The notes: a model not told the origin generated them from the letters alone. Positions 16,568 through 25,446 are shown, counted from the stretch's first letter. The stretch: 64,000 nt of DNA from Mesorhizobium sp. LSHC420B00 (GCF_000503055.1 NZ_AYVY01000001.1:359592-423591), one strand, 5' to 3'. Translations and numbers: made by a program.

Positions 16568-17472
16568 GCGCCCGCCTTCGCTGCCATTTTGATAGCGCCT
16601 TTGTAGGTCGGGGCGCCGCCGCCCGGCACTTTCAGCCGCCACAGGCGCCCGGCATAGGACGGTTTGTCGCTCGATGCCAGCACGCTGGCGTCGGTCACCC
16701 AGAGCGTCTCGCCGTCGAAGGCGAGATTGGTCGGCGCGCCGCCGCACTTGATGAAGCCCTTGATGGTGCCGTCGCGGGCGACGACATGGATGCCGCCCCC
16801 GACCAGGTCCGTGACCAGCAGCGAACCGTCGGCGGCGATCGTCATGCCGTCGAGGATCGGGTTGTCGCCAGGCATGCGGCCGAGATCCTCGATGCTGCCG
16901 TCGCCCTTCAGTCGCCTGACACGGCCGGTGTAGGATTCGTCCCAGACGATCGAGCCGTCGGCCTCGACGACGATGCCGTTCGGAAACACCGGTTCTGGGA
17001 AGGCCACCTTGATCGTCGCCTTGCCGTCCGGCGCCAGCGCAAAAATGTAGCTCGGGTCGGGACTGGCGGGATTATAGGTGCCGGGGTCGGTCCAGACCAG
17101 CGTACCGTCCGGCGCAAAGACCAGATCGTTCGGGCCATTGAGTTTGACGCCCTCGACCTCGGTCACCAGAATTTCCGGCCCGGCGCCCGGCCGCACCCGC
17201 TGGATCGATGGCACGGTCATCTCAGGCGCGCGCCACGGACCGACGGTGCCGCCGTTCTGGCAGACATAGAGCGCGCCGTCGGAGCCAAGCACGCAGGAGT
17301 TCGGCGCGCCGGTCACATAGGCGAATTGCCTTGCCTTGTCATCCTTGCCGACAATGGTCAGCTGGCTGCGGTAGCTTTCGACGAAGACCAGGCTGCCGTC
17401 CGGCATCACGGTCGGCCCTTCCGGCCATCCGAGATTGTCCGTCACCAGTTCCGGCGAAAGATCGTTCTTCAT
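16564..17472 (-). CDS. SMP-30/gluconolactonase family sugar lactonase
   Basis: A 302-residue six-bladed beta-propeller hydrolase that opens aldonolactones to the free sugar acids with a divalent metal. Signature pieces are WPEGP near residue 17, LNGPNDLVFAPDG near 115, FPNGIVV near 165 and DGMTIAADGSLLV near 210; these supply the metal-binding glutamate, asparagine and aspartate. The ATG at 17472 overlaps the stop of the permease gene in an ATGA, which fixes the start. Together with neighbouring SDRs and an enolase-superfamily dehydratase it points to an oxidative non-phosphorylating sugar route. Confidence 0.92.
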   Translation of the reverse strand: MKNDLSPELVTDNLGWPEGPTVMPDGSLVFVESYRSQLTIVGKDDKARQFAYVTGAPNSCVLGSDGALYVCQNGGTVGPWRAPEMTVPSIQRVRPGAGPEILVTEVEGVKLNGPNDLVFAPDGTLVWTDPGTYNPASPDPSYIFALAPDGKATIKVAFPEPVFPNGIVVEADGSIVWDESYTGRVRRLKGDGSIEDLGRMPGDNPILDGMTIAADGSLLVTDLVGGGIHVVARDGTIKGFIKCGGAPTNLAFDGETLWVTDASVLASSDKPSYAGRLWRLKVPGGGAPTYKGAIKMAAKAGA

Positions 17473-18302
17473 TTCACGGCCCCTGCGGTTAGTCCGCGCA
17501 CGATGTAGCGCTGGACGAAAAGCGAGAAGAGGAGGATCGGGATGACGGTGACGACGCCGACCGTCGCGGCGATGTTCCAGTCGATCGGTCGCTGCGCGCT
17601 GACCAGGGTCGCGGCACCCAGCGATATGGTCTGGAAGGCACGGCTGTCGATGACGTAGAGTGCGACCAGGAACTCGTTCCAGATGAACAGCGCGCCGAAC
17701 AGCGCTGCCGTCACCAGGCCCGGCCGCACGATCGGCAGCATGACGTGCCACAGCACACCGACGCGCGTGCAGCCGTCGATCATCGCCGCTTCATCGATCT
17801 CGCTCGGGATTTCGTCGAAGAAGCCGATCATGATCCACACCACGAGCGGCAGCGAAAAGGCGATATAGGGCAGGACCAGGCCCGGATAACTGTCCTGCAG
17901 GCCGGCCGTCTTGACCATCAGAAACAGCGGAATGGCGACAGCGATCGGCGGCATGAAGCGCATCGACAGGATGGTGCTTGCCAGCTGCTCGCTATGCTTG
18001 AAGCGCAGCCTTGAAAACGCATAGGCCGCCGGCGTGCCGATCAGAATCGCGGCTGCGGTTGCGATGCCGACCACGATGATGGAGTTGAGGGTGAAGGCCA
18101 GCATCCCCTGGCTGAACAGCACCTCATTGTAGTTCTTGACGATCTGCGTCCAGTTGAGGTTGAGCGTCGGTGGCACCTGCGCCAGGATCTCGATGCGCTT
18201 CTTGGTCGACAGCACCGCCAGATAGAGGAAGGGCGCGGCGCCGAAGATGCCGAGCACGATGAGGAAGAGGTAGGCGATGACCCGGCCCGGGCGGATCTTC
18301 AT
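17469..18302 (-). CDS. Carbohydrate ABC transporter permease, MalG type
   Basis: A 277-residue inner-membrane permease of a CUT1 importer with six transmembrane segments, starting with VIAYLFLIVLGIFGAAPFLY. The cytoplasmic EAA loop that docks the ATPase is visible as EIDEAAMIDGCTRVGV near residue 165. The ATG at 18302 overlaps the upstream permease stop by four bases, and its own stop overlaps the SMP-30 start likewise, so the genes are tightly coupled. No ATPase gene follows here; the likely partner is encoded at 30269 under the same operator. Confidence 0.93.
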   Translation of the reverse strand: MKIRPGRVIAYLFLIVLGIFGAAPFLYLAVLSTKKRIEILAQVPPTLNLNWTQIVKNYNEVLFSQGMLAFTLNSIIVVGIATAAAILIGTPAAYAFSRLRFKHSEQLASTILSMRFMPPIAVAIPLFLMVKTAGLQDSYPGLVLPYIAFSLPLVVWIMIGFFDEIPSEIDEAAMIDGCTRVGVLWHVMLPIVRPGLVTAALFGALFIWNEFLVALYVIDSRAFQTISLGAATLVSAQRPIDWNIAATVGVVTVIPILLFSLFVQRYIVRGLTAGAVK

Positions 18303-19222
18303 CGCGAGTTCCCGGGCCGGATCTGGACGTATCTGAGCATCACTGTCGTGCCGACGGCGAGGATCAAAAGCATCATGTAGGCGACCGCCGCGGCATAGCC
18401 GTAATTCTGGAACTGGAAGCCGTTCTGGAACGAGAAAAAGGACAGCGTCGTCGTGCTGCGCGCTGGCCCGCCATAGCTCAGCCCGTAGATCAGGTCGAAC
18501 GAACGGAAAGCATCGACGGCGCGGAACACGGCGGCGAAGACGATGGCCGGCGTCAGCATCGGCAGCGTGATGCGCCGGAAGGTGACGAATGGGCCGGCGC
18601 CGTCGACCTGGGCGGCTTCGAAGACATCCTGCGACAGCGCCTGCAGGCGCGCAAAGACGATGATGAAGACGAATGGCGTCCATTGCCAGCAGTCGACGAG
18701 GATCACCGTCACCATCGACATGCCGACCGAGCCCAGCCAGTCGGGTGGCGTCAGTCCGATCTGCTTTATCGCCCAGTTGACCAGCCCCCAGTCCGGATTG
18801 AGCAGGGCGCGCCACATCACCCCGACGATGATCGGCGTCATCAGCATCGGCAGCAACAGGATGCCGCGCACGATCCAGCCGCCCTTCAGCTGCAGGTTGA
18901 AGAACATCGCCAGTGCGACGCCGAGCACGACCTGGATGGAAACCGAGAAAAACACCATGATGGCGCTGTTCATGGCGGCGTTCCAAAACAGCGGATCGAC
19001 CAGCAGGGCACGGTAATTGGCGAGGCCGACGAAATTGCCGGTGCCGGTCGCGGCGGTCAAATCTGTAAGCGACAGGCGCAGGCTGTGGAACAGCGGATAA
19101 ATGCTGAAGACGATCAGGTAAAGCAGGCACGGGCCGAGGAGCAGCCACACGGCTCTCCCCGGCTCGTCACGTGTGCCGAAGACGAATTTCGTCTGGGTGG
19201 CGGCGGTTGTCGCAAGGCTCAT
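18299..19222 (-). CDS. Carbohydrate ABC transporter permease, MalF type
   Basis: A 307-residue inner-membrane permease, partner of the MalG-type protein. Hydrophobic segments start near residue 25 (VWLLLGPCLLYLIVFSIYPL); the EAA loop is DVFEAAQVDGAGPFVTFRRI near residue 205. The ATG at 19222 lies 37 bases after the binding-protein gene. The N-terminus is soluble and faces the cytoplasm. Normal length for the family. Confidence 0.93.
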   Translation of the reverse strand: MSLATTAATQTKFVFGTRDEPGRAVWLLLGPCLLYLIVFSIYPLFHSLRLSLTDLTAATGTGNFVGLANYRALLVDPLFWNAAMNSAIMVFFSVSIQVVLGVALAMFFNLQLKGGWIVRGILLLPMLMTPIIVGVMWRALLNPDWGLVNWAIKQIGLTPPDWLGSVGMSMVTVILVDCWQWTPFVFIIVFARLQALSQDVFEAAQVDGAGPFVTFRRITLPMLTPAIVFAAVFRAVDAFRSFDLIYGLSYGGPARSTTTLSFFSFQNGFQFQNYGYAAAVAYMMLLILAVGTTVMLRYVQIRPGNSR

Positions 19223-19259
19223 CGAAAATCACATCCACAGCGATCCGCGCGGGCACCGA

Positions 19260-20702
19260 TCAGGCAAGGTGGCCTGCCTTCCGCAAGATCGCCTCCCACT
19301 GGGTCTGCACTTTTTCACAGGCAGTCTTGGCATCTTGCGTGCCGATCAGCGCCGCGTTGAACTCGACGTTCATGACATCGTTGAGTTGAAAGAATTCCGG
19401 GATCAGCGACGTCGGTATGGTGTCGGCCGTCTCGATCGCCGTCAGCGCGTCCTTGAGGTAGGGGAACTTCGCCACCAGCTCGGGATCTGTGAAAGCCGAG
19501 GTGCGGTTCGCATCGATGTTGTATTTCTCGATGGAATAGCGGTTCACCGCCTTGCTGGTGATCCAGGTCAGCGCCAGCCAGGCGGCGTCCTTCTTCGCCG
19601 GGTCGATATTCTTCGGGATGCCGACCCCCCAGCCGCCTTGGATTGCCCGCGGCGACTTGCCGTCGCCGGAAGGAACCGGGGTGGTCGCGGTGGTCTCGGC
19701 GACCATGGAATTCTCGCTGTTCAGGATCGGCCCGGCAATTGTAGACCAGAAGATCATCTGCGCGATCTTGCCGGTGGAGAAGCCGTCGACGTTTTCGGCA
19801 AAGCCGTATTTGGTCACATTCTTCGGCGCATAGGGCAGCAGGTCGATCAGCATCTGCAAGGCGCCGATGCCTTCCTTGGAATTGACCTGCGGCTTAAAAT
19901 TCTTCTCCTTGGCGCTGCCGGTCATCAGCACGCCGCCAGTGGTGATGAAGCGAGTGTACCAGTCGACCGCGGCGAGCGAGAAATCGTTGGCGCCGATGAA
20001 GGAGCAACCGGCCACGTCGTCGGTGTTGAGCTTCTCGGCGGCAGCCTTGAACTCGTCCCAGGTCTTGGCCGGCTGCAGGCCTGCCGCGTCGAACAGGTCC
20101 TTGCGATAGAAATAGATGACCGACCCGGAATGCAGGCCGGGTATGCCGTAGACGTCCTTGCCTTTGCCAACCGTGCCGGAGGCCATGTCGAAAATGCCGA
20201 CATTCTTCATCGCCGCCGGGATGAGATCGGCGAAATCCCAGTCCGGCGGCGTTTTTGCGGGATCGTCGATATAGGCGTTGAGCTGCTCGTAATAGCCGCC
20301 GCCGACCTGCTGGGTCGTCAGGAACCCAAGATACTCGATCAATTCGAACGAGGATTTGTCTGCCTTGAGGTTCTGCAATGTCTTTTCGATCAGCGCGCCG
20401 AGTGCCGGCGAGGTGATCTCCAGTTCCATGCCGGTCTCCTCGACGAATTTCGGCATCATGTCGGCGAGCGCGCGATGGTCGTTCTCATCGCCGGTCATCA
20501 GGATGTTGATTTTGGTGCCGGCGAACTTCTTCATGTCGAAACCGGCGGCGTAGAGCGGCACGGTGCCGCCAAGTCCTCCAAACGCCGTTGCCAGGCCCAG
20601 CATGCCGGCGCGCTGCATCAGGTCGCGGCGCGTCAGGCCGCCTGTATCCACGGCGGCGTTTTCGCCGGGCCGCGGGTGATCCGTCTGCTCTTTTCCGCTC
20701 AT
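19260..20702 (-). CDS. Extracellular sugar-binding protein, family 1
   Basis: A 480-residue periplasmic solute-binding protein for a CUT1 importer. Its N-terminus carries a likely Tat signal: TRRDLMQRAGMLGLATAFGG around residues 24-43, unusual in being preceded by about 23 polar residues. The mature part shows NILMTGDEN near the start and a C-terminal lobe with GGWGVGIPKN and WLALTWITSK. First gene of a five-gene operon (binding protein, two permeases, lactonase, SDR). Its promoter region holds a pair of LacI-type operators shared with the divergent SDR/LacI unit. The substrate is unknown; companion genes suggest a sugar or glycoside entering an oxidative route. Confidence 0.92.
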   Translation of the reverse strand: MSGKEQTDHPRPGENAAVDTGGLTRRDLMQRAGMLGLATAFGGLGGTVPLYAAGFDMKKFAGTKINILMTGDENDHRALADMMPKFVEETGMELEITSPALGALIEKTLQNLKADKSSFELIEYLGFLTTQQVGGGYYEQLNAYIDDPAKTPPDWDFADLIPAAMKNVGIFDMASGTVGKGKDVYGIPGLHSGSVIYFYRKDLFDAAGLQPAKTWDEFKAAAEKLNTDDVAGCSFIGANDFSLAAVDWYTRFITTGGVLMTGSAKEKNFKPQVNSKEGIGALQMLIDLLPYAPKNVTKYGFAENVDGFSTGKIAQMIFWSTIAGPILNSENSMVAETTATTPVPSGDGKSPRAIQGGWGVGIPKNIDPAKKDAAWLALTWITSKAVNRYSIEKYNIDANRTSAFTDPELVAKFPYLKDALTAIETADTIPTSLIPEFFQLNDVMNVEFNAALIGTQDAKTACEKVQTQWEAILRKAGHLA

Positions 20703-20785
20703 GTCTCACTCCCCAGTTTCTTCTTTGTTCTGCCGACGGGACTGCATCGGTCCGGACGGCAGATTGCATCCGGCGATCTAAATAG

Positions 20786-20824
20786 TCAATCGATTGCTTA
20801 ATGATCGCTCAAACGATTGCTTGA
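20786..20824. promoter_or_regulatory. Paired LacI-type operators, divergent promoter
   Basis: TCAATCGATTGCTT (from 20786) and TCAAACGATTGCTTGA (20809-20824) are two copies of a TCAANCGATTG motif, 23 bases apart start to start. They sit between the transporter operon and the SDR/LacI genes. The same pair occurs at 30093-30126. Such dyads with a central CG are typical of LacI-family operators; the LacI gene at 21800 is the likely binder. Confidence 0.8.
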
Positions 20825-20996
20825 ACAAACACGTCGTGTTATCGATGCCGTGCTCTATGGGTGAAAATTGTCTCGGGCGCAGGCGCTTGACAGCTGTCGC
20901 GCACGGCCTCTACACGATGGCAAACAACAATGTGCCAGGCGACTGAATGGCGGCCTTCCAGCGCATCCGAAGCCCGAACCGACAGGGAGGTCGTCG

Positions 20997-21794
20997 ATGA
21001 GCCTGGGAAGCGTTGTCGTGACAGGTGCGGGCGACGGCATAGGACGCGCCATAGCGATCCGATTGGCCGCCGACGGCTGGAATGTCGTCGGCCTCGAACT
21101 TGACCGGGCGGCAGCCGAGGCGCTTGGCAAGACGCTTGGCAACGGCCATCATGCGGTGTGCGGCGACGCATCCGACCGCTCGGTGCTGAAAGCCGCCCGC
21201 GAGGCGGCGGAACAACTCGCGCCGTTGCGCGGATGGGTCAACAATGTCGGCATCGCCTTGATGGGCAATCTGCATGAACCCAATGAGCCCGAGGTCGAGC
21301 GTTTGTTCGCCGTCAACCTGATGTCGCATTTCTGGGGCTCGTCCGAAGCCATCCGGACGTGGGTTCGAGACCGGGCGACCGGTTCGATCGTCAATGTCTC
21401 CTCGGTGCATGGCCGCTCGGCCTTCAACATGTGGGCGGCCTATGATGTGGCCAAGGCCGGCATCGATGCGCTGACCCGCTATATCGCGGTCGAATACGGG
21501 CCGATCGGCATCCGCGCCAATGCGGTCGCGCCCGGCGCCGTCCGTACGGCGCTGGTGCAACGCGTGATCCGCGACAGCCCCGACAGCGCGGTGGCTGAAA
21601 AGGAAATGTCGATTCAGCATCCGCTCGAGCGCATCGGCGAGCCGGAGGAGATCGCGGCCGCCGTCTCGTGGCTGATTTCGTCCGAGGCCTCGTTCGTCAC
21701 CGGCCAGTCGCTGGCCGTCGATGGCGGCTTGACCTCGCGCTGCTACCGCTATGCGCCCGACGCGCAACTGCTCGCCATGTACGGAAAGGGCTGA
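20997..21794 (+). CDS. Short-chain dehydrogenase/reductase
   Basis: A 265-residue SDR oxidoreductase. The cofactor motif is TGAGDGIGRA (residues 8-17), the NNVG segment is at about 82-85, and the catalytic serine and tyrosine-lysine are in NVSSVHG and YDVAKAG. The ATG at 20997 has GGGAGG at the right distance. It is transcribed divergently from the sugar transporter operon and its stop is six bases before the TTG start of the LacI regulator, so the two form one unit. Likely oxidises the imported sugar or a pathway intermediate; the exact substrate cannot be told. Confidence 0.9.
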   Translation: MSLGSVVVTGAGDGIGRAIAIRLAADGWNVVGLELDRAAAEALGKTLGNGHHAVCGDASDRSVLKAAREAAEQLAPLRGWVNNVGIALMGNLHEPNEPEVERLFAVNLMSHFWGSSEAIRTWVRDRATGSIVNVSSVHGRSAFNMWAAYDVAKAGIDALTRYIAVEYGPIGIRANAVAPGAVRTALVQRVIRDSPDSAVAEKEMSIQHPLERIGEPEEIAAAVSWLISSEASFVTGQSLAVDGGLTSRCYRYAPDAQLLAMYGKG

Positions 21795-21799
21795 AGCCT

Positions 21800-22816
21800 T
21801 TGAAGCCAATCAGCCCGCCGGGGCGCGCCACGCTGAAGGACATTGCCCGCACTGTCGGCGTCGACGTTTCCACCGTTTCCAAGGTGCTCAACGACGGCGG
21901 CATCAGCGTGCGGCCGCAGACGCGCCAAGCAATCATCGACGAGGCAAGCCGGGTCAACTATCGCCCACATGCGCTTGCTCGCAACCTGCGCACCCAGCGC
22001 ACCGGCGCACTCGGCATTCTGCTGCCCGACCTCACCAATCCAATCTATGCCGAGACGGTGCATGGTGCGATGCGCCAGGCCGAACGGTCCGGCTACGTCA
22101 TGCTCATTGCCGAGGTTGCGGACGAGCGCACCTCCGCCGCCGCCTATATGCGGTTGGTCAGCGAACGCCGCATCGACGGGCTGATCATCGCCGTCAGCGC
22201 CGAAACCAGCGAGATGATCGCTGCCATCGAGAACAATCCGGTGCCGCACGTCTTCGTCAACCGCCGTTCCAGCATCGGCCGCAGCGTCACCGTCGACGAC
22301 CAGGCTTCGGGACGGCTTGCCGCGCAGACCCTGATCGAGGCCGGCCATCGGCGCCTCGGCTTCATCGGCGCGTTGCCCGAACTCGACACCTCGCGACGCC
22401 GGCGCCATGGCTTCGTCGAAGTCTGCCAGGCTGCCGGCCTGCCAGCCGTCGTCGAAATCGCCGGCCCGGTCTCGCGCCGCGGTGGCTACGATGCCTTGCA
22501 CAGGCTGCTCGATGAGGCGCAACGCCCGACCGGCGTCTTCGCCTTCAACATGCTGGTCGGCATCGGTGCGCTGGCGGCGGCCCGTGTGCGCGGCGTGCGC
22601 GTGCCGGACGATCTTTCGGTGGTCACGCTCGACGGCGAGGACGCCATCTTTACCGCGCCGCCGCTGACCGCCATCATTACCCCGCTCGCCGAAATGGGCG
22701 CGCGCGCCGTCGTCGAGCTCGAAGCCATGATCCAGGGGCGCGAACCGCAGGATGTCGTCATCAATATCCCGCCGAAGCTGGTTTACCGCGAATCCGTGGC
22801 GCCGCCGCCTCGCTAA
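21800..22816 (+). CDS. LacI-family transcriptional regulator of the catabolic island
   Basis: A 338-residue LacI regulator. The DNA-binding part is residues 9-60 (ATLKDIARTVGVDVSTVSKV, then the hinge YRPHALARNLR); the rest is the sugar-binding core (GILLPDLTNPIYAETVHGAM). The TTG at 21800 is proposed as start because the helix-turn-helix begins just after it, a purine-rich GGAAAGGG lies about ten bases upstream, and the preceding gene ends at 21794. It is the natural candidate to bind the operator pairs at 20786-20824 and 30093-30126, which would make it master regulator of the whole 15.7-33.6 kb island. Confidence 0.92.
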   Translation: MKPISPPGRATLKDIARTVGVDVSTVSKVLNDGGISVRPQTRQAIIDEASRVNYRPHALARNLRTQRTGALGILLPDLTNPIYAETVHGAMRQAERSGYVMLIAEVADERTSAAAYMRLVSERRIDGLIIAVSAETSEMIAAIENNPVPHVFVNRRSSIGRSVTVDDQASGRLAAQTLIEAGHRRLGFIGALPELDTSRRRRHGFVEVCQAAGLPAVVEIAGPVSRRGGYDALHRLLDEAQRPTGVFAFNMLVGIGALAAARVRGVRVPDDLSVVTLDGEDAIFTAPPLTAIITPLAEMGARAVVELEAMIQGREPQDVVINIPPKLVYRESVAPPPR

Positions 22817-22913
22817 AGCGGTTCATAGTTTCACGGAAACGCCGAACCGCTCTATCTCTTTGTTTCTACGCAATTCCGGACGGAAAACCGTTTCACACCT
22901 TTCCTGGAATTGC
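22817..22913. repeat. Rhizobial-type palindromic intergenic element
   Basis: Two hairpins fill the gap between convergent genes: AGCGGTTC/GAACCGCT (22817-22824 with 22844-22851) and GCAATTCC/GGAATTGC (22870-22877 with 22906-22913). Sequences of this form (CAATTCCGGACGGAAAACCG followed by TGGAATTGC) recur in intergenic regions of rhizobial genomes as far as I recall. It may also stop transcription from both sides. Confidence 0.6.
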
Positions 22914-22930
22914 GCTAAAGCCTTCGCGGC

Positions 22931-24145
22931 TCAAGCCGTCGCCGGACCGGCGACGATGCCGCGGTCGTGCAGGCTTCCGATCTCGCCGTCGCTCAACCCC
23001 AGTTCGGTCAGGATCTCGTCGGTGTGCTCGCCAAGTACGGGCGCGCGGACTGCAGGAAGCCGTTCCACCGAGGAGAAATCCAGTGGCGAAGTCGGCGTCA
23101 GCAGCGATCCGAGACCGGGGTGATCGACCTTTGCGAACATCGGGTTGTCCGTCGAGCAGCGCGGATCCTCGACCAACAATTGCCGGAATGTCTGGTAAGG
23201 CCCCCACGAGACGCCGGATGCCGTGAAGCTGCGCCGCACGTCGGCGAAGCTCCGTGCCGAAAACCACGGCGCCAGTAGGGCGGCGATCGCCTCGCGCGCC
23301 GCATAACGCCCGCCTTCGCTGTCGAGGTCGGCGCCGCTTGTTGCCGCGAGCTTTGCCGTGTCCAGCCCGGTCGCCTGCAGCAGTACGGCCCATTGCCGGC
23401 CGGTCAGCGCCATCACCATGACGCGGCGGTCGTCGGCGGTGAGGAAATCCCGCCCGAACGCACCATAGAGATAGTTGCCGTCCTTTTCGGCACTGCCTCC
23501 AAGTTCGGCCTGCGCCAGCCGACCGAGATTGCCGGTCATGGCCAGCGCTACGTCCGATAGCGCCAGTTTCACCAATGACCCGTTGCCGGTGCGGCTGCGG
23601 TGGCGGTCGGCGGCAAGCACGCCCACCGCCGCCATCTCGCCCATCGCGATGTCCCAGGCCGGCAGCACGCTATTGGTAGGCTCCGTGGCGCCGCGCGCGC
23701 CGGTGATTTCGGCAAAGCCGGTTGCCGCGTTGACGGTATAGTCGACCTCGCTGGTTCCATCATTGTTGCCGGTCAGCGCGATCATGATGACGTCGTTGCG
23801 CCGGTGCTTCAGGGCCTCGTAGGAGAGGGCGCCGCGCGCCGCAAAATTGGTCAGGAAGATGCCGTTGCCCGGCCCCGGTCTCGCGATCAGACTGGCCACG
23901 ACGTCCTGCCCTTCGGGCGACTGCAGGTTGATCTGGATCGAACGCTTGCCCTTGTTCATGCCGGCCCAGAACAGGCTCTGGCCGTTGTCCGCCACTGGCC
24001 ACCGGCCATGGTCGAGCCCACCGCCGATCTGGTCGTAGCGGATCACGTCGGCCCCCAATTGTGCCAGCGTCATGCCGCCAAGCGGTGCCGCCACGAAGGC
24101 CGAGCCCTCGACGATGCTAAGGCCGGCGAGAATGCCGCCGCTCAT
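22931..24145 (-). CDS. Class III CoA-transferase resembling mesaconyl-CoA C1-C4 isomerase (Mct)
   Basis: A 404-residue CaiB/BaiF-family protein. These enzymes move CoA between carboxylic acids through an aspartyl-CoA intermediate; the catalytic aspartate is probably D165 (LPAWDIAMGEMA). The N-terminal block SIVEGSAFVAAPLGGMTLAQ and the later SLFWAGMNKGKRS match, from memory, the signature of 2-methylfumaryl-CoA isomerase from the 3-hydroxypropionate bicycle, which moves CoA within mesaconate. Its ATG overlaps the stop of the MaoC gene by four bases. As last gene of a coupled run (E1 beta, E1 alpha, CatC-like, MaoC, this), it should act on the acyl product of the E1 enzyme. The true substrate may differ from mesaconate. 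Confidence 0.85.
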   Translation of the reverse strand: MSGGILAGLSIVEGSAFVAAPLGGMTLAQLGADVIRYDQIGGGLDHGRWPVADNGQSLFWAGMNKGKRSIQINLQSPEGQDVVASLIARPGPGNGIFLTNFAARGALSYEALKHRRNDVIMIALTGNNDGTSEVDYTVNAATGFAEITGARGATEPTNSVLPAWDIAMGEMAAVGVLAADRHRSRTGNGSLVKLALSDVALAMTGNLGRLAQAELGGSAEKDGNYLYGAFGRDFLTADDRRVMVMALTGRQWAVLLQATGLDTAKLAATSGADLDSEGGRYAAREAIAALLAPWFSARSFADVRRSFTASGVSWGPYQTFRQLLVEDPRCSTDNPMFAKVDHPGLGSLLTPTSPLDFSSVERLPAVRAPVLGEHTDEILTELGLSDGEIGSLHDRGIVAGPATA

Positions 24146-25146
24146 GCGAACAGCCCCACTGATCGCCAGTCGAGCACGTCGGAAATCCCGCCATCGGAAG
24201 CGGTCGCCCGCACCAGTGAGCGCAAATGCACCAGCCCACCGCCGCCGGGCAGAGGCTCGCAGTGCCCGATGCCGATTTCGGAATGCAGCGTGTCGCCCTC
24301 GTGCACCGGCCCCAGATGATCGCAGTCCTGCCAGCCCAAAATGGTTACCAGCGACGGCAGTGCACGGGTCAACTGTGCCGCTGCCAGCCCGATCGTATGG
24401 CCGCCATAGACGAGGCGCTGCCCCGTCTGGGTGCGGTCATGGTGGATCGTCGCCAGGTTCATCGTCAGCCGCGCCAGCTCCGGCGCGCTGCTCACCACAT
24501 CGCCGCCGGCAAGGCGATGGATGGTGCCGGCGCTGAGATCGTTGAAATGCGGGCCAGGCACCGCCTTGCGGTAAGCGTCGAGGTTCCATCCGCCGATCGC
24601 CGCCGGCGCTCCCATGAACTCGGATCGCGGCGGATCGGTTTCGCCCTGCGCGGCACCATCCCCTGCCTGTCTGGCCGGTAGTAGCGCGCACCGGCAGAAA
24701 TCGAGTACCGGTCGGTCCTCCTGATCGCTGGTGGCGATCCGCATGGTGACCAGGCCGCGCGACGCACGCCCCGGCCTGGCGGCGGCGGACCGCAGCCCGA
24801 TGATGGTGGTAACGGTCTTCAAACTGTCGCCGATCGCCGGCGCCCGGCGAAAGATCAGACCGCGGTAGAAGAGGTTGGCGATCGCCCGCTGCGTCACCAG
24901 CGTCGACTGGCCGATCGCCACGTCCCAGACCAGCGCCGGCGCGGCAAAAGGCTGCTTTAGTCCGGTCACGGATGCCGACAGTGCCGCATCGAAGGCCAGC
25001 CTCAGCCTGCCGCCGACGATTGTATGGTGGGCAGCGGCAAGGCCGTCGCTCAGCCGCATCACCGGCGCTCCGTCGAAGCGGTCGCCGATGCGGAGATCCT
25101 CGTAGAACGGACCGTCGATGCCTATTGCGGGAGGAGACGTGCTCAC
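24142..25146 (-). CDS. Double hot-dog MaoC-type hydratase resembling mesaconyl-C4-CoA hydratase (Meh)
   Basis: A 334-residue protein with two hot-dog domains. The first carries GPFYEDLRIGD and a TIVGGRLRLAFDAAL block, the second TIHHDRTQTGQRLVYGGHTI, in the pattern of the 3-methylfumaryl-CoA (mesaconyl-C4-CoA) hydratase group, enzymes that hydrate an unsaturated acyl-CoA. The start is GTG at 25146, 15 bases after the CatC-like gene, with a weak AAGGA element. Its stop overlaps the Mct-like gene start, so the two are coupled; Mct and Meh act in sequence in the 3-hydroxypropionate bicycle, which supports the joint assignment. Their use in a sugar island is unusual. Confidence 0.8.
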   Translation of the reverse strand: MSTSPPAIGIDGPFYEDLRIGDRFDGAPVMRLSDGLAAAHHTIVGGRLRLAFDAALSASVTGLKQPFAAPALVWDVAIGQSTLVTQRAIANLFYRGLIFRRAPAIGDSLKTVTTIIGLRSAAARPGRASRGLVTMRIATSDQEDRPVLDFCRCALLPARQAGDGAAQGETDPPRSEFMGAPAAIGGWNLDAYRKAVPGPHFNDLSAGTIHRLAGGDVVSSAPELARLTMNLATIHHDRTQTGQRLVYGGHTIGLAAAQLTRALPSLVTILGWQDCDHLGPVHEGDTLHSEIGIGHCEPLPGGGGLVHLRSLVRATASDGGISDVLDWRSVGLFA

Positions 25147-25161
25147 GCTGCTGATCCTTCG

Positions 25162-25446
25162 TCAGCTTCGGCCCGGATCAGAAGGATGCGCTGCCAGCGG
25201 CCGCACCACCACCTTCAGCCAGGGGTAGAACGGCAGCGACGCGATCGCCTCATGCAGCGCGGTCGCGTCGGGCGCCTCCCAGATGCCGAAATTCGCCCAT
25301 CGGCCCGGCTGACGCCACAGCCGGCGCACGATGCCGGCCGCGGCCAATTCCTTGGCGCGACGGCCTTCTGCCGCGATCAGCTCCGCCTTTTGCCGGGGGT
25401 CGCCGTCGGGCGGGAAATTGACCTCTATTTCGACCAGAAATTCCAT
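25162..25446 (-). CDS. Muconolactone delta-isomerase (CatC) family protein
   Basis: A 94-residue ferredoxin-fold protein. The start EFLVEIEVNFPPD, the central WRQPGRWANFGIWEA and the end LPFYPWLKVVVRPLAAHPSD follow muconolactone isomerase, which forms decamers and shifts a double bond in an unsaturated lactone in the beta-ketoadipate route. No other catechol-pathway gene is present, so the protein probably acts on a different lactone, perhaps from the sugar route. It overlaps the end of the E1 alpha gene by 22 bases and is translated from an ATG at 25446 preceded by GGGGACC. Confidence 0.85.
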   Translation of the reverse strand: MEFLVEIEVNFPPDGDPRQKAELIAAEGRRAKELAAAGIVRRLWRQPGRWANFGIWEAPDATALHEAIASLPFYPWLKVVVRPLAAHPSDPGRS

